From positions 1 to 64,000 of the forward strand of contig CAZWSX010000010.1 in assembly GCA_964636985.1 (NCBI GenBank): a stretch of 64,000 bases of DNA. Reading direction: 5' to 3'. The stretch is from CAZWSX01 sp964636985 (lineage in GTDB: Bacteria > Planctomycetota > Planctomycetia > Pirellulales > Pirellulaceae). Both the position numbers and the translations under genes were made by a program. This document shows positions 14,449 through 22,718 of this stretch, piece by piece. Under the pieces are notes generated by a model. That model saw only the letters and a list, made by a program, of their open reading frames with translations. It made no database searches and was not told where the DNA came from. Position 1 is the first letter of the stretch, and each line of letters begins with the position of its first letter.

Positions 14449-16218
14449 ATGCTAAAGGGAATTCCCGTTTCGCCCGGTATCGCGGTGGGAACGGCATACT
14501 GCATTGGCGAGATCTTCATCGATGCGACGGGGCACCGCCTCGAAGACCGAGAGGTGACCGGAGAACTCGCTCGCTTTGAAACGGCGCGCGACCGGACTTC
14601 CGGCGATCTCCGCGCGCTCCAAAAAAAAGTCGCCTCCCAAGTCGGCCGTGAAGAGGCGGCCATCTTCGCCGTTCATGAATCGATTCTGCGCGACAACGCC
14701 TTCACCAACAAAATTCGCAACTGGATCGTGCACGATCGCATTTCCGCGCCGGCCGCTCTGCAACGGCTGCTGGACGAGTACAGCACGCTCTTCGCCCGGA
14801 CCAATGACGAGTACCTGCAAGAGCGCTTGAACGATGTCCGCGACGTGGTCGTCCGCGTTAGCGCTCACATGAGCAACGTGTTGAAACCGGAAACGAAGGC
14901 TCTTTCGGGGCCGTTGATCGTCGTTGCCGGCGAACTGCTGCCTTCTCAAGCCGTCGCACTCGGCGACGTGGAAGTCCGCGGGATCGTGACCCAATCGGGA
15001 AGCCAGACCAGCCACGCCGCCATCATTGCCCGCAGCCGCGGCATTCCGGCCGTTTCCGGTGTACCCGGCGTTTTGGCCAAAGCCAAAACGGGCGACACCA
15101 TCGTCGTCGACGGCAGGCAAGGCCTCGTCTACATCAACCCAGACGCCGAACAGCGAAGTGCTTTCCTCAAACTCGAGCGGGAGTTTTTCCATCTCCGCGA
15201 TCAGTTGGCATCGAATCGCGATCAGCCCGCTCACTCGTCCGACGGCGAAACGATCGACTTGCTGGCCAACGTCAACAGCGTGATGGATTCGCAGTCCGCC
15301 GTGGCGATGGGGGCCTCTGGCATCGGACTCTTCCGCACTGAGTACATCTACCTGACACACCCGGACGTACCCGACGAAGAAGAACAACTGCAAGCCTATC
15401 GCGATGTGATCCTGGCCAGTCCGCCCGGCGGGACGGTTACGATCCGCACGCTAGATATTGGCGGTGACAAAACGGTTCCCTATTTGGGACACACCCATCA
15501 GGAAGCCAACCCTTTCATGGGTTGGCGGAGCATCCGGCTGTCGTTCGAGCATCCCGATTTCTTTTTGAAACAGATTCGCGCGATCCTCCGCGCCGCCGGC
15601 GAAACCAAGAGCACCGGTCGCCAGACGCGGATCTTGTTTCCAATGATCACGACGCTCGAAGAGATCCACAAAGTCCGCTCGATGGTCAAGCGCGCCCAAG
15701 CGCAACTCGAGCGTGAAGGCAAAGAACACGCACCGGTCCCGCTGGGCGTGATGATCGAAGTCCCGGCCGCGGCCGTAAGCATCCAAGACATTTTAGGCGT
15801 TTGCGACTTCGTCTCCGTCGGTTCAAACGACCTGGTGCAGTACCTGATGGCGGCCGACCGAGATAACCCCAAGGTGAGCCACCTTTGCCAGCCGCTATCG
15901 CCGCCTGTTTTACGCGTCCTCGCGAACGTTATTCGCGCAGCCAACAAAGCTGAAAAGCCGATCACGCTTTGCGGTGAAATGGCGGGCCAGCCCCGCGCTT
16001 TCGTGTTGCTGTACGGCATGGGCTTGCGTAGCTTTAGCATGAGCCCCGCCTTCATCCCGCAGATGAAGGAACTTGCCTTCCACCTCTCGCGCGATCAGGC
16101 CCAGCGGATCTTCCGCCGCGCCATGACTCTGCGAACCACCGCCAAGGTTCAAGCCTACCTGGGCGAAATGCTGAAAGAGTTGGCGCCGAATCTATCGATG
16201 CTCGACACCGAAACCTAG
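14449..16218 (+). CDS. ptsI: Phosphoenolpyruvate-protein phosphotransferase (PTS enzyme I)
   Basis: Enzyme I takes phosphate from PEP and passes it to HPr. The N-terminal HPr-binding part begins LKGIPVSPGIAVG. The phosphorylated histidine is H189 in SGSQTSHAAIIARSRGIPAV. The PEP-binding barrel contains GIGLFRTEYIYL, RTLDIGGDK, FVSVGSNDLVQYLMAADRDN and LCGEMAG. All catalytic motifs are intact and 589 residues is the usual length. No ptsH, ptsK or EII gene is nearby, so in this organism the phosphorelay partners are elsewhere. Many planctomycetes keep a regulatory PTS without sugar permeases; that is inference here. A REP-like palindrome follows the stop at once. Confidence 0.95.
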   Translation: MLKGIPVSPGIAVGTAYCIGEIFIDATGHRLEDREVTGELARFETARDRTSGDLRALQKKVASQVGREEAAIFAVHESILRDNAFTNKIRNWIVHDRISAPAALQRLLDEYSTLFARTNDEYLQERLNDVRDVVVRVSAHMSNVLKPETKALSGPLIVVAGELLPSQAVALGDVEVRGIVTQSGSQTSHAAIIARSRGIPAVSGVPGVLAKAKTGDTIVVDGRQGLVYINPDAEQRSAFLKLEREFFHLRDQLASNRDQPAHSSDGETIDLLANVNSVMDSQSAVAMGASGIGLFRTEYIYLTHPDVPDEEEQLQAYRDVILASPPGGTVTIRTLDIGGDKTVPYLGHTHQEANPFMGWRSIRLSFEHPDFFLKQIRAILRAAGETKSTGRQTRILFPMITTLEEIHKVRSMVKRAQAQLEREGKEHAPVPLGVMIEVPAAAVSIQDILGVCDFVSVGSNDLVQYLMAADRDNPKVSHLCQPLSPPVLRVLANVIRAANKAEKPITLCGEMAGQPRAFVLLYGMGLRSFSMSPAFIPQMKELAFHLSRDQAQRIFRRAMTLRTTAKVQAYLGEMLKELAPNLSMLDTET

Positions 16219-16222
16219 TCCC

Positions 16223-16246
16223 GTAGCCGCGTTCGCCAGAACGCGG
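16223..16246 (+). repeat. GTAG-type REP palindrome, single copy
   Basis: GTAG is followed by CCGCGTTC, loop GCCA and GAACGCGG. It starts 4 bases after the ptsI stop. Beyond it a short CGTCGCTTC stretch resembles the spacer of the longer copies, and an 8-bp inverted repeat GCCGTCGC/GCGACGGC follows (to about 16310), which may be the decayed second half. Confidence 0.75.
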
Positions 16247-16363
16247 TTGCCCCGAAAAACGCCGTCGCTTCTCAAATCAATCTCGCAGGATTTCGCACGC
16301 GCGACGGCTACTCGATTGGCGAAGCCCACCGCGCACAGACAAGATTGTCTGTGCCACTTTTCG

Positions 16364-17137
16364 CTAGTCCTTCCGCATCGCGCCGAAGGCCGCCGTCATC
16401 GCGTCTTTCAGCATGCTGCTGTCGTTGGAATAGACGACGAATCGCGATCCCTGACGAATGGTTCGCTGCTGCTGTTCGAGCTTGCCGAACCAACAACCTG
16501 CCGGAATGTGCCGCATGTTTCCGGCATCGATCACTTTTTGAACCGTCGCGACAAAGTCGGGGTGATCGTACTCGTTGGGAATTCCCATATTGGTTGTCAT
16601 ATCGTTGGGACCAACGAAGAGCGCACTCACGCCCGGGATCGCGCAAATGGCATCCAGGTTCTCGACCGCTTTGACCGACTCGATCATCGGAACGAACAAC
16701 GTGTCGGCGCATCGTTCTTCGAACGTATAGCGGCGAGTCTTCTCGCTCGGCCAAATGCCCTCTTTGATCGCCCGTTCGAGTGCAACTCCTTTCAGAGGCC
16801 GATAAACGGCAGCCGCCGCTAGCCGCTTGAGTTGCTCCACATCTTCCGCATACGGGATCACAACGCCGTCGAACGAATCGCAAACCTTTGAAACATCATC
16901 GGGATCGCGGCTATGCGTGCGGGCAAGGCACGCAATCCCTTTCGTTGCCAGGGCGTACCGCAACGCGAGAAAATCGGCGATGTCGAGGGCGTTGTGCTCG
17001 GCCGTAACGATGACAAAATCGATCGACTCGTCCGGAATGAAATCGACGATCGCCGGAACCACTGCGTGCTGAACCAGCGTTCCGTAAACCGTCTTGCCGC
17101 TACGGAGTTTTTCTTTGAGGATCTTCGCGGGTTTCAT
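16364..17137 (-). CDS. HpcH/HpaI-type aldolase
   Basis: The 257-residue protein is a class II metal-dependent aldolase of the HpcH/HpaI/citrate-lyase beta superfamily. Motifs in order are GTLVQHAVVPAIVDFI, DFVIVTAEHNALD, VVIPYAEDVEQLK, PMIESVKAVENLDAI and ALFVGPNDMTTNMG. The Glu in PMIESVKA and Asp in VGPNDM would bind the metal, and Arg in ARTHSRD the substrate. Such enzymes cleave or form 2-keto-3-deoxy acids (pyruvate plus aldehyde). The aldehyde partner cannot be read from sequence. AAAGGAT lies before the ATG. The gene is upstream-adjacent on the same strand to nothing closely coupled. Confidence 0.88.
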   Translation of the reverse strand: MKPAKILKEKLRSGKTVYGTLVQHAVVPAIVDFIPDESIDFVIVTAEHNALDIADFLALRYALATKGIACLARTHSRDPDDVSKVCDSFDGVVIPYAEDVEQLKRLAAAAVYRPLKGVALERAIKEGIWPSEKTRRYTFEERCADTLFVPMIESVKAVENLDAICAIPGVSALFVGPNDMTTNMGIPNEYDHPDFVATVQKVIDAGNMRHIPAGCWFGKLEQQQRTIRQGSRFVVYSNDSSMLKDAMTAAFGAMRKD

Positions 17138-17196
17138 CGACGTGATCCTTTACTGCCCAGTAGGCCTTATCTGCTCAGTAGGTTAGTGCCCTGATC

Positions 17197-18273
17197 TTAG
17201 TCCGTCGACAGCCCGCACGCCTTGAGCAGCGTTTCCTGAACGGTCAAATCATGTTCAGGCGAGAACTCAAACTCCTTTTCGCCGCGAATCACCTTCGCCA
17301 TATCGGCCGCATCGTCAACGTAGCGAGTGTACTTGGGGAACGTGACGTCCTGATATCCAGCTTTGAACGGGCCGTGCGGTTCGGAGAACGTCACCTTGGC
17401 CGAAGGCGTATCGAGCGGCTGGATATGAAACGTCCCTTTATCCCCGCAGACCACCAGATGCCTGCGGTCGAAACCATCCACCTCTTGAGCGCTGGCCTTT
17501 ACGGTCGCAATTGCCTTGGGATACCGCAGGACGGCCAACATATTGTCGACGAGTTTGTCCTCGACCTTGGCGACGTGTTGGTTGTACCCAATCACCTCGT
17601 CCGGCCTGCCGAGGATCTTGATGACCGAATCGAGCACATGGCAGCCCAGTTCGAACAGGATGCCGCCGGGATATTCGCCCATTTCCTTGCGGCCGGCGTC
17701 GTCGACGACCTTGCTCATCACGGCATGGACTTCGAACACGTCGCCCAGCCAGCCTTTCTTCAAGACATCGCGCAGCAAGACGACTGCCGGGTTGTACCGA
17801 AACATGTAGCCCATCTGGACTAGCAGCTTCTTCTGCTGGGCGATCTGGAAGATCCGCTTAAGCTGGGGGAGCGATTCGCCGGCGGGCTTGTCGACGTGAA
17901 TGTGCTTTCCGGCGGTAACACAGACCTCGGCAGTGTTCAACAAATCGCGCACACGTGTCTCAACGAGGACCGCCTGCAACCCTTTTTCGTTGAGGAGCTG
18001 TTCTTGCGTCATCCAACGCAAATCGCGAAACGGCGACTGCGATTGCGCGCGCTGACGCAGTTTTTCGTCCGGTTCGACGATACCCACAACCTCGTAGTCA
18101 TCCGACGCTCGATAGGCCGCTAATTTGCTGGCGTGGGCATGACCAACGCCGATCTGGCCAACCTTGATCTTGTCCGGTCGACGCTGATGAGCGTGGCCTA
18201 GTCGCTGCGAAACGACAGCCAGGCAAGCCACGCCCGTCGCCATCAGAGCGGTGCGTCGGTTTATCGAGATCAT
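17197..18273 (-). CDS. Gfo/Idh/MocA-family oxidoreductase with Tat-like leader
   Basis: An N-terminal INRRTALMATGVACLA segment resembles a twin-arginine leader. The dinucleotide fold follows (KIKVGQIGVGHAHASKLAAY, where the loop is GxGxAH), then DYEVVGIVEPDE, and the family motif HIHVDKPAGESLPQ with its conserved KP lysine. The C-terminal sheet domain contains FELGCHVLDSVIKILG. The substrate is presumably a sugar or cyclitol, NAD(P)-dependent. Its ATG overlaps the TGA of the DUF1611 gene by 4 bases, so the two are translated together and may share a pathway. Confidence 0.9.
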   Translation of the reverse strand: MISINRRTALMATGVACLAVVSQRLGHAHQRRPDKIKVGQIGVGHAHASKLAAYRASDDYEVVGIVEPDEKLRQRAQSQSPFRDLRWMTQEQLLNEKGLQAVLVETRVRDLLNTAEVCVTAGKHIHVDKPAGESLPQLKRIFQIAQQKKLLVQMGYMFRYNPAVVLLRDVLKKGWLGDVFEVHAVMSKVVDDAGRKEMGEYPGGILFELGCHVLDSVIKILGRPDEVIGYNQHVAKVEDKLVDNMLAVLRYPKAIATVKASAQEVDGFDRRHLVVCGDKGTFHIQPLDTPSAKVTFSEPHGPFKAGYQDVTFPKYTRYVDDAADMAKVIRGEKEFEFSPEHDLTVQETLLKACGLSTD

Positions 18274-19340
18274 GTCGTCTGAGCTCCGGCGCGGAGTTCG
18301 AGAAAAGATTGACGGAAATTGAGCACTGCCTCCAGCAGCTCATCGGGCCCATGGCGGATCACGTCGCAAACCGGCAAGCCCGTGGCATCCCTAATCCGCT
18401 TCCGTTCGGTCTCGGCTTCTTCGGCCGAGACATAGTGGCTGTTCATCGCCACGCCGATCGTTTTGCATGGCTGGAGAACGTTGGCCATCGTCTCGCAGAT
18501 CTTGATGAACTCCGGCACGTCGGGCAATGCGACGCTTTCCACGCCGCGCACGCGGTTTCGCCCCACCAAAAAGCAAAAGACAATCGCATGCGGCGAGCAG
18601 CCATGCAGCAAGCTCAGCGTCACGCCTGAATACGAAGGGTGAACCAAACTCCCCTGCCCTTCCACGACCAAAACCTCGTGGTGCTGATTTTGCAAAACCA
18701 ACTTTTCGGCGGCACCCGCAACGAAGTCGGCCACAATGCAATCGAGCGGCAGGCCATCCCCTTCGATCATGATGCCTGTTTGACCTGTCGCGACGAATTT
18801 CGCGTCGACTCCCTTCGCCTTGAGGGCGTTCGTTAGCTCCACCGAAACCAGCATCTTGCCGATGCTGCAATCGTGCCCCATGGTGTGGATGCGAAGGCAA
18901 TCGTCGCGCAGGCCTTGCCGCGTGGCGATGTCGCGTTCGGCGTTCTTGCGAATGTCGGTCAGCTGAACTCCCGCAATCTGGGCGGCCGCCACAAATTCCG
19001 GATCGGCCGCCAAAAAGTCGTGCAGGCCCGAGAGGACATCCATTTTGTATCGCGAGATGGCCTCAAGAATGACGGCCCGCCAGGCCGGTGGGATTCGTCC
19101 GCCGGTCGGCGCGATGCCAAGCACCAATGTGTTCGCGCCTGGGGCTTCGGCCAGCGAGCCGACAACGGGAATGTCGCCGACACCAAGCAACTCGCGGCTC
19201 GTCTTGCCGGCCTGCGTCGAGTCGAGCAGCGCCACGCACTCCTCGGGCTTGTAGCGCACCAAGTTCGTCGCCGTCTTGCCGCGATCGGGCTCCGTGTGTC
19301 CTTGCGTGAGCAGCACCATCCGCCGGGGTCGATTCGACAT
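18270..19340 (-). CDS. DUF1611 family protein (DgcN-like)
   Basis: The start at 19340 (MSNRPRRMVLLTQGHTEP) is chosen over an upstream extension of 18 residues that would overlap the nitroreductase gene. The C-terminal domain has a P-loop-like DCSIGKMLVSVELTNALK, then GIMIEGDGLPLDCIVADFVAGA, VVEGQGSLVHPSYSGVTLSLLHG. These match the DUF1611/DgcN family, for which D-glutamate N-acetyltransferase activity has been reported in marine bacteria. Those are usually linked to a DgcA epimerase, which is absent here; the partner is a Gfo/Idh/MocA gene (4-base overlap), so the specific reaction is not assured. Confidence 0.8.
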   Translation of the reverse strand: MSNRPRRMVLLTQGHTEPDRGKTATNLVRYKPEECVALLDSTQAGKTSRELLGVGDIPVVGSLAEAPGANTLVLGIAPTGGRIPPAWRAVILEAISRYKMDVLSGLHDFLAADPEFVAAAQIAGVQLTDIRKNAERDIATRQGLRDDCLRIHTMGHDCSIGKMLVSVELTNALKAKGVDAKFVATGQTGIMIEGDGLPLDCIVADFVAGAAEKLVLQNQHHEVLVVEGQGSLVHPSYSGVTLSLLHGCSPHAIVFCFLVGRNRVRGVESVALPDVPEFIKICETMANVLQPCKTIGVAMNSHYVSAEEAETERKRIRDATGLPVCDVIRHGPDELLEAVLNFRQSFLELRAGAQTT

Positions 19341-19372
19341 GCCCGCTACCTTTCGAACGTGAAAACAGAAGA

Positions 19373-19975
19373 CTACGACAGCGGGTTGGACCAATGCCCC
19401 GTGAAAGCAATTTCATGGATCGGCTTGCGAGTCCGCCCGTGCATGTCCCGATCCATCAGCTCGCGATCGACTTCGTCGGGCGTTTCACCGGGATAACCAA
19501 TTGCGATCCCTGTGATGACGTCGAACCCGTCTGGAACGCTATACGCGAGGCGGGCTTTGCTCGGGCTGATCCCCGCCATTTGATGCATCTGCAGGCCGAG
19601 AGCCGTTGCTTGCAAAGCCATGTACGCGGCGGCTTGTCCCAGGTCGTGCTCGGCCACGCGATTGGGATTGTTGTTGCGAACGAAATTCCGCGAAATGGCC
19701 GTCAACATCAGGACGCCGGCGTTCTTCGCCCAGACCTGGTTCGCTTCCAGAAGGCAGCCTAAGGCCTTGCCGAATTCCTCGGCGTTGCCCCGCTCGGCGA
19801 CCAGAAATCGCCACGGCTGCTCGTTGTAGCTGGAGGCTGCCCAGCGTGCCGCTTCCAAGCACGATCGCAGTTTTTCCTTCTCGACGGGGCGACCGTCGTA
19901 GGAGTACGGGCTCCATCGCTGCGTGATCGTCTCAAGAATCGGGTAATCAGGCTTAGCAACTTTTATATGCGACAT
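19373..19975 (-). CDS. Nitroreductase-family FMN oxidoreductase
   Basis: The 200-residue protein has the nitroreductase fold signature: RWSPYSYDGRPVEKEKLRSC, AARWAASSYNEQPWRFLV, NRVAEHDLGQAAAYMALQATALGLQMHQM and ITGIAIGYPG. RWSPYSYD and SSYNEQPW supply FMN phosphate contacts. It should reduce nitro or quinone compounds with NAD(P)H. ATG at 19975 is preferred, since the alternative at 20014 would begin within a strong nested palindrome. It follows rtcB on the same strand, separated by that palindrome. Confidence 0.9.
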   Translation of the reverse strand: MSHIKVAKPDYPILETITQRWSPYSYDGRPVEKEKLRSCLEAARWAASSYNEQPWRFLVAERGNAEEFGKALGCLLEANQVWAKNAGVLMLTAISRNFVRNNNPNRVAEHDLGQAAAYMALQATALGLQMHQMAGISPSKARLAYSVPDGFDVITGIAIGYPGETPDEVDRELMDRDMHGRTRKPIHEIAFTGHWSNPLS

Positions 19976-19987
19976 GGGATCACGCAA

Positions 19988-20038
19988 GAGATGGAGTAAC
20001 TGACGAGACATCAACCGTCTCCCAATTTACTCCATCTC
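19988..20038 (-). terminator. Nested 12-bp plus 5-bp palindrome between rtcB and the nitroreductase
   Basis: GAGATGGAGTAA (19988-19999) pairs with TTACTCCATCTC (20027-20038) without mismatch. Inside it GAGAC (20005-20009) pairs with GTCTC (20017-20021). It sits 22 bases after the rtcB stop in the direction of transcription and 12 bases before the nitroreductase ATG. The lack of a T run argues against a plain intrinsic terminator; an RNA structure controlling the downstream gene is possible. Confidence 0.55.
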
Positions 20039-20060
20039 GTGACCCTCTTGTTGCGCGCCG

Positions 20061-21524
20061 CTAACCCTTGATGACGCCAATCGGGCGCATCCGGCAGACT
20101 TTCGCCGCGAGGTCCGCCTTGTGGACCACCTCAACCACCGAATCGACGTTCTTGTAAGCGTCGGGTTGTTCCTCGGCGAGGCCTTTCCAACTGCGTGCCC
20201 GCGCCACGACGCCGCGCTCCAGCAACTCCCTATCGATCCGCCGCCCTTGGCTCTTCGCAACTGCTTGGGTGCGACTCATCACGCGTCCTGCGCCGTGGCA
20301 GGCCGAGCCGAACGACTGCTCCATGCTGCCCGGACGGCCAACCAGCACCCAGCTCGCGCGCCCCATGTCGCCGGGGATGATCACCGGTTGGCCAATCGCC
20401 CGATACATCTCCGGCACTTCTTCGTGGTCGGCCGGAAACGCGCGTGTTGCCCCCTTTCGGTGGACCCACACACGACGCTGCTCGCCGTTAATGGTGTGCC
20501 ACTCAAACTTCGCGATATTGTGGGCGACATCGTAAAGCAGGCTCATTCCCAGCGTTTCCCACGGCTTGCCGAAGACTTTCGCGAAGGCTTCGCGAGCCTG
20601 CATCATCAGCAATTGCCGGTTGCACCAGGCGTAGTTGGCCGCCGCGCACATCGCCCCCAAATAGCTTTGCCCTTCGGCACTGTGGACCGGCGCGCAAACA
20701 AGCTGCCGATCGGGCAACTCGATGCCGTACTTCTTCGGCGCGCCGCGCAGGCTAAATAGCGCGTCGTCGCAGACCTGATAACCAAGGCCGCGCGAGCCGC
20801 TGTGGATCATCACGCAAACCTGGTCCTTCTCGAGCCCCATCGCCGCGGCGACTTTCTCGTCGCAAACCTGATCGACAACCTGAACCTCCAGGAAGTGGTT
20901 GCCCGAGCCAAGCGAACCGCACTGGTCGGCTCCGCGATCGAGCGCCTTTTCGCTGACGGCATCCGGATCGGCTCCGTCAAGGACGCCGCGTGCCTCGGTG
21001 TGCGCGATATCGGCTTCGGTCGCCAGGTCGCGCCGCTTCAAGGCGTTCGGTCCCAGTTCGAGCAGCTTCCGCAGCTCCTTGCGATCGAAGCGGTACTTGC
21101 CACCCTGGCCGACGCCCGTCGGAACGCGTTTGAACAACTCGTCAACCAATTCTTGCTGATAAGGCAAGACGTCGCTGAGCTTCAAGTTCGTCCGAACTAA
21201 GCGCACGCCGCAGTTGATGTCGTATCCAACGCCGCCCGGCGAGATCACACCCCCTTCGGCCGGATCGGTCGCGCAGACGCCGCCAATACAGAACCCGTAG
21301 CCCCAGTGGATGTCGGGCATCGCCAAGCTGGCTTGCTGGATACCAGGAAGAAAGGCGACGTTCGCCACCTGCTCCGGCGACTGGTCGTTGCGGATCAGTT
21401 CGATCAGTTCGTCGTCGGCGTAGATAAGGCCGTCGACGCGCATTCCGTGCTTGTACCACTTAGGAATCCGCCACAACACGTCACTGACGCGTTCCAGCGG
21501 TCCAGCGAATGCTGTCTTACCCAT
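20061..21524 (-). CDS. rtcB: tRNA-splicing/RNA repair ligase RtcB
   Basis: RtcB joins 2',3'-cyclic phosphate and 5'-OH RNA ends using GTP and manganese. Signature motifs are MPDIHWGYGFCIGGVCATDP, GGVISPGGVGYDINCGVRLV, LGSGNHFLEVQ, MIHSGSRGLGYQ and SACHGAGRVMSR; the His in CHGAGR is the guanylylated residue and the GYDINCG Asp/Cys bind metal. The start at 21524 (MGKTAFAGPLERVSD) is chosen; the frame extends upstream through archease sequence. Archease is 29 bases upstream in the same transcript, and archease reactivates RtcB after guanylylation. The ORF (487 residues) is of full length. Confidence 0.96.
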   Translation of the reverse strand: MGKTAFAGPLERVSDVLWRIPKWYKHGMRVDGLIYADDELIELIRNDQSPEQVANVAFLPGIQQASLAMPDIHWGYGFCIGGVCATDPAEGGVISPGGVGYDINCGVRLVRTNLKLSDVLPYQQELVDELFKRVPTGVGQGGKYRFDRKELRKLLELGPNALKRRDLATEADIAHTEARGVLDGADPDAVSEKALDRGADQCGSLGSGNHFLEVQVVDQVCDEKVAAAMGLEKDQVCVMIHSGSRGLGYQVCDDALFSLRGAPKKYGIELPDRQLVCAPVHSAEGQSYLGAMCAAANYAWCNRQLLMMQAREAFAKVFGKPWETLGMSLLYDVAHNIAKFEWHTINGEQRRVWVHRKGATRAFPADHEEVPEMYRAIGQPVIIPGDMGRASWVLVGRPGSMEQSFGSACHGAGRVMSRTQAVAKSQGRRIDRELLERGVVARARSWKGLAEEQPDAYKNVDSVVEVVHKADLAAKVCRMRPIGVIKG

Positions 21525-21553
21525 GATGATGCTCGCTTGCGATGGGCGCGTTC

Positions 21554-21976
21554 TTAGATATCGACAATGACTTCGCCCCGCCAGCCGTTGTCCGTTTGTT
21601 CCACCAATAGTCCGTGATAAGTGATCGCTTTCACTTCGTGTTCCAATTCCATGCGTTTTGCATCCGTAACCACGCCTTTGCAGCGTGCCGTGAGGCGCCA
21701 CTCCCCCTGGTCCTCGGAGACTTCGACTTCAAATTCGCCAAACAGTTCGTGCCGCCGTTCGAAACGGTCGAGCAATTCGCGCAGCCAATCGAACAGGAGC
21801 AGTTCCAGGTCGTCTACTTCCAATTCGATGACAGCAGCGACAGCCTCACCGGAGGGCATCGCCCCGCCGGCGATCATCGCGGCGAATCCGCGGCCGGCGT
21901 CGGCGAAGAGTTCGTTCAGAGTCCCTGCCGAAACTCGCAGCCCCAAGTCAGCCGTATGATCGAAAAACTCGTACAT
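21554..21976 (-). CDS. Archease
   Basis: Archease is the activator of RtcB. The ATG at 21976 gives MYEFFDHTADLGLRVSAGTLNELFADAG, where the DHTADLG motif is the invariant metal-binding region. Further conserved parts are LLFDWLRELLDRFE and VKAITYHGLLVEQ, with an acidic C-terminus (RGEVIVDI) that contains the expected terminal Asp. At 140 residues it has family length. It precedes rtcB by 29 bases, so the two are made in a stoichiometric operon. It points away from the thioredoxin gene, from which it diverges. Confidence 0.93.
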   Translation of the reverse strand: MYEFFDHTADLGLRVSAGTLNELFADAGRGFAAMIAGGAMPSGEAVAAVIELEVDDLELLLFDWLRELLDRFERRHELFGEFEVEVSEDQGEWRLTARCKGVVTDAKRMELEHEVKAITYHGLLVEQTDNGWRGEVIVDI

Positions 21977-22237
21977 CGCGGCTTTCCCTTTGGGGCAAAA
22001 GACCGACTGTCGGCCCACGGGTTCGCGCCGGGCGCGCGGCTGCGAAAAATGGGCATTTCTTAATGATCGAGCGCGCCGTCCTCGAAACAATCGGCACTGA
22101 TGGCTACAATTCCCAGGCGTGTGAAACGCCAGCGTCAGCCCGGCATCACAAATGGTAACCAATTCAAGTTGCGAACGTTGACGAACCCAGCAGCGGGCAA
22201 CGAGTTCGCGGGTTTTAGATTAGAGGAGGCCCAAGTC

Positions 22238-22564
22238 ATGGCCGGTAACGTACACGAAGTCAGCGATTCCACTTTCCAAACTGAAGTTCTCGAGGCGCAA
22301 GGACCAGTGCTCGTCGATTTCTGGGCGCCTTGGTGCGGACCTTGCCGCGCGATCGCCCCCATGATCGATCAGCTCGCGAACGAAAACGTCGGCGCGGCGA
22401 AAGTCGTCAAAGTGAACATTGACGACAACATCGAAGTTGCCCAAACGTATGGAATCCAAAGCATTCCCACGTTGATCGTTTTCAGCGGCGGGCAGCCGAC
22501 GCAGCGATTCCTGGGCGCTCAGCCGAAGGCTCGCCTGCAAGAGGCGCTCGACGCCTCGCGGTAA
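22238..22564 (+). CDS. Thioredoxin
   Basis: GAGGAGG lies about 10 bases before the ATG at 22238, which sets the start; the open frame continues 46 codons upstream without function. The 108-residue protein has FWAPWCGPCRAIAP with the redox pair C33/C36, buried Asp equivalent in VLVDFWAP, cis-proline in SIPTLIVF and the family glycine pair. It is a general disulfide reductant. No reductase gene lies beside it. The protein is cytoplasmic, since there is no leader. Confidence 0.96.
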   Translation: MAGNVHEVSDSTFQTEVLEAQGPVLVDFWAPWCGPCRAIAPMIDQLANENVGAAKVVKVNIDDNIEVAQTYGIQSIPTLIVFSGGQPTQRFLGAQPKARLQEALDASR

Positions 22565-22718
22565 GCGCTCCACACGTTACACATTTCTGCTCGTGGTAGC
22601 CGGCGAATTCCTCGCCGGCTTTTTCTTTGGCAGCTTGCCAGTTAATAGCGCGCCTGTTGATTCGCGCGCTTCGAAAAGGGAAACTAAGGGCCTTCATTCG
22701 TTTTTCGAGGCTTTACTC

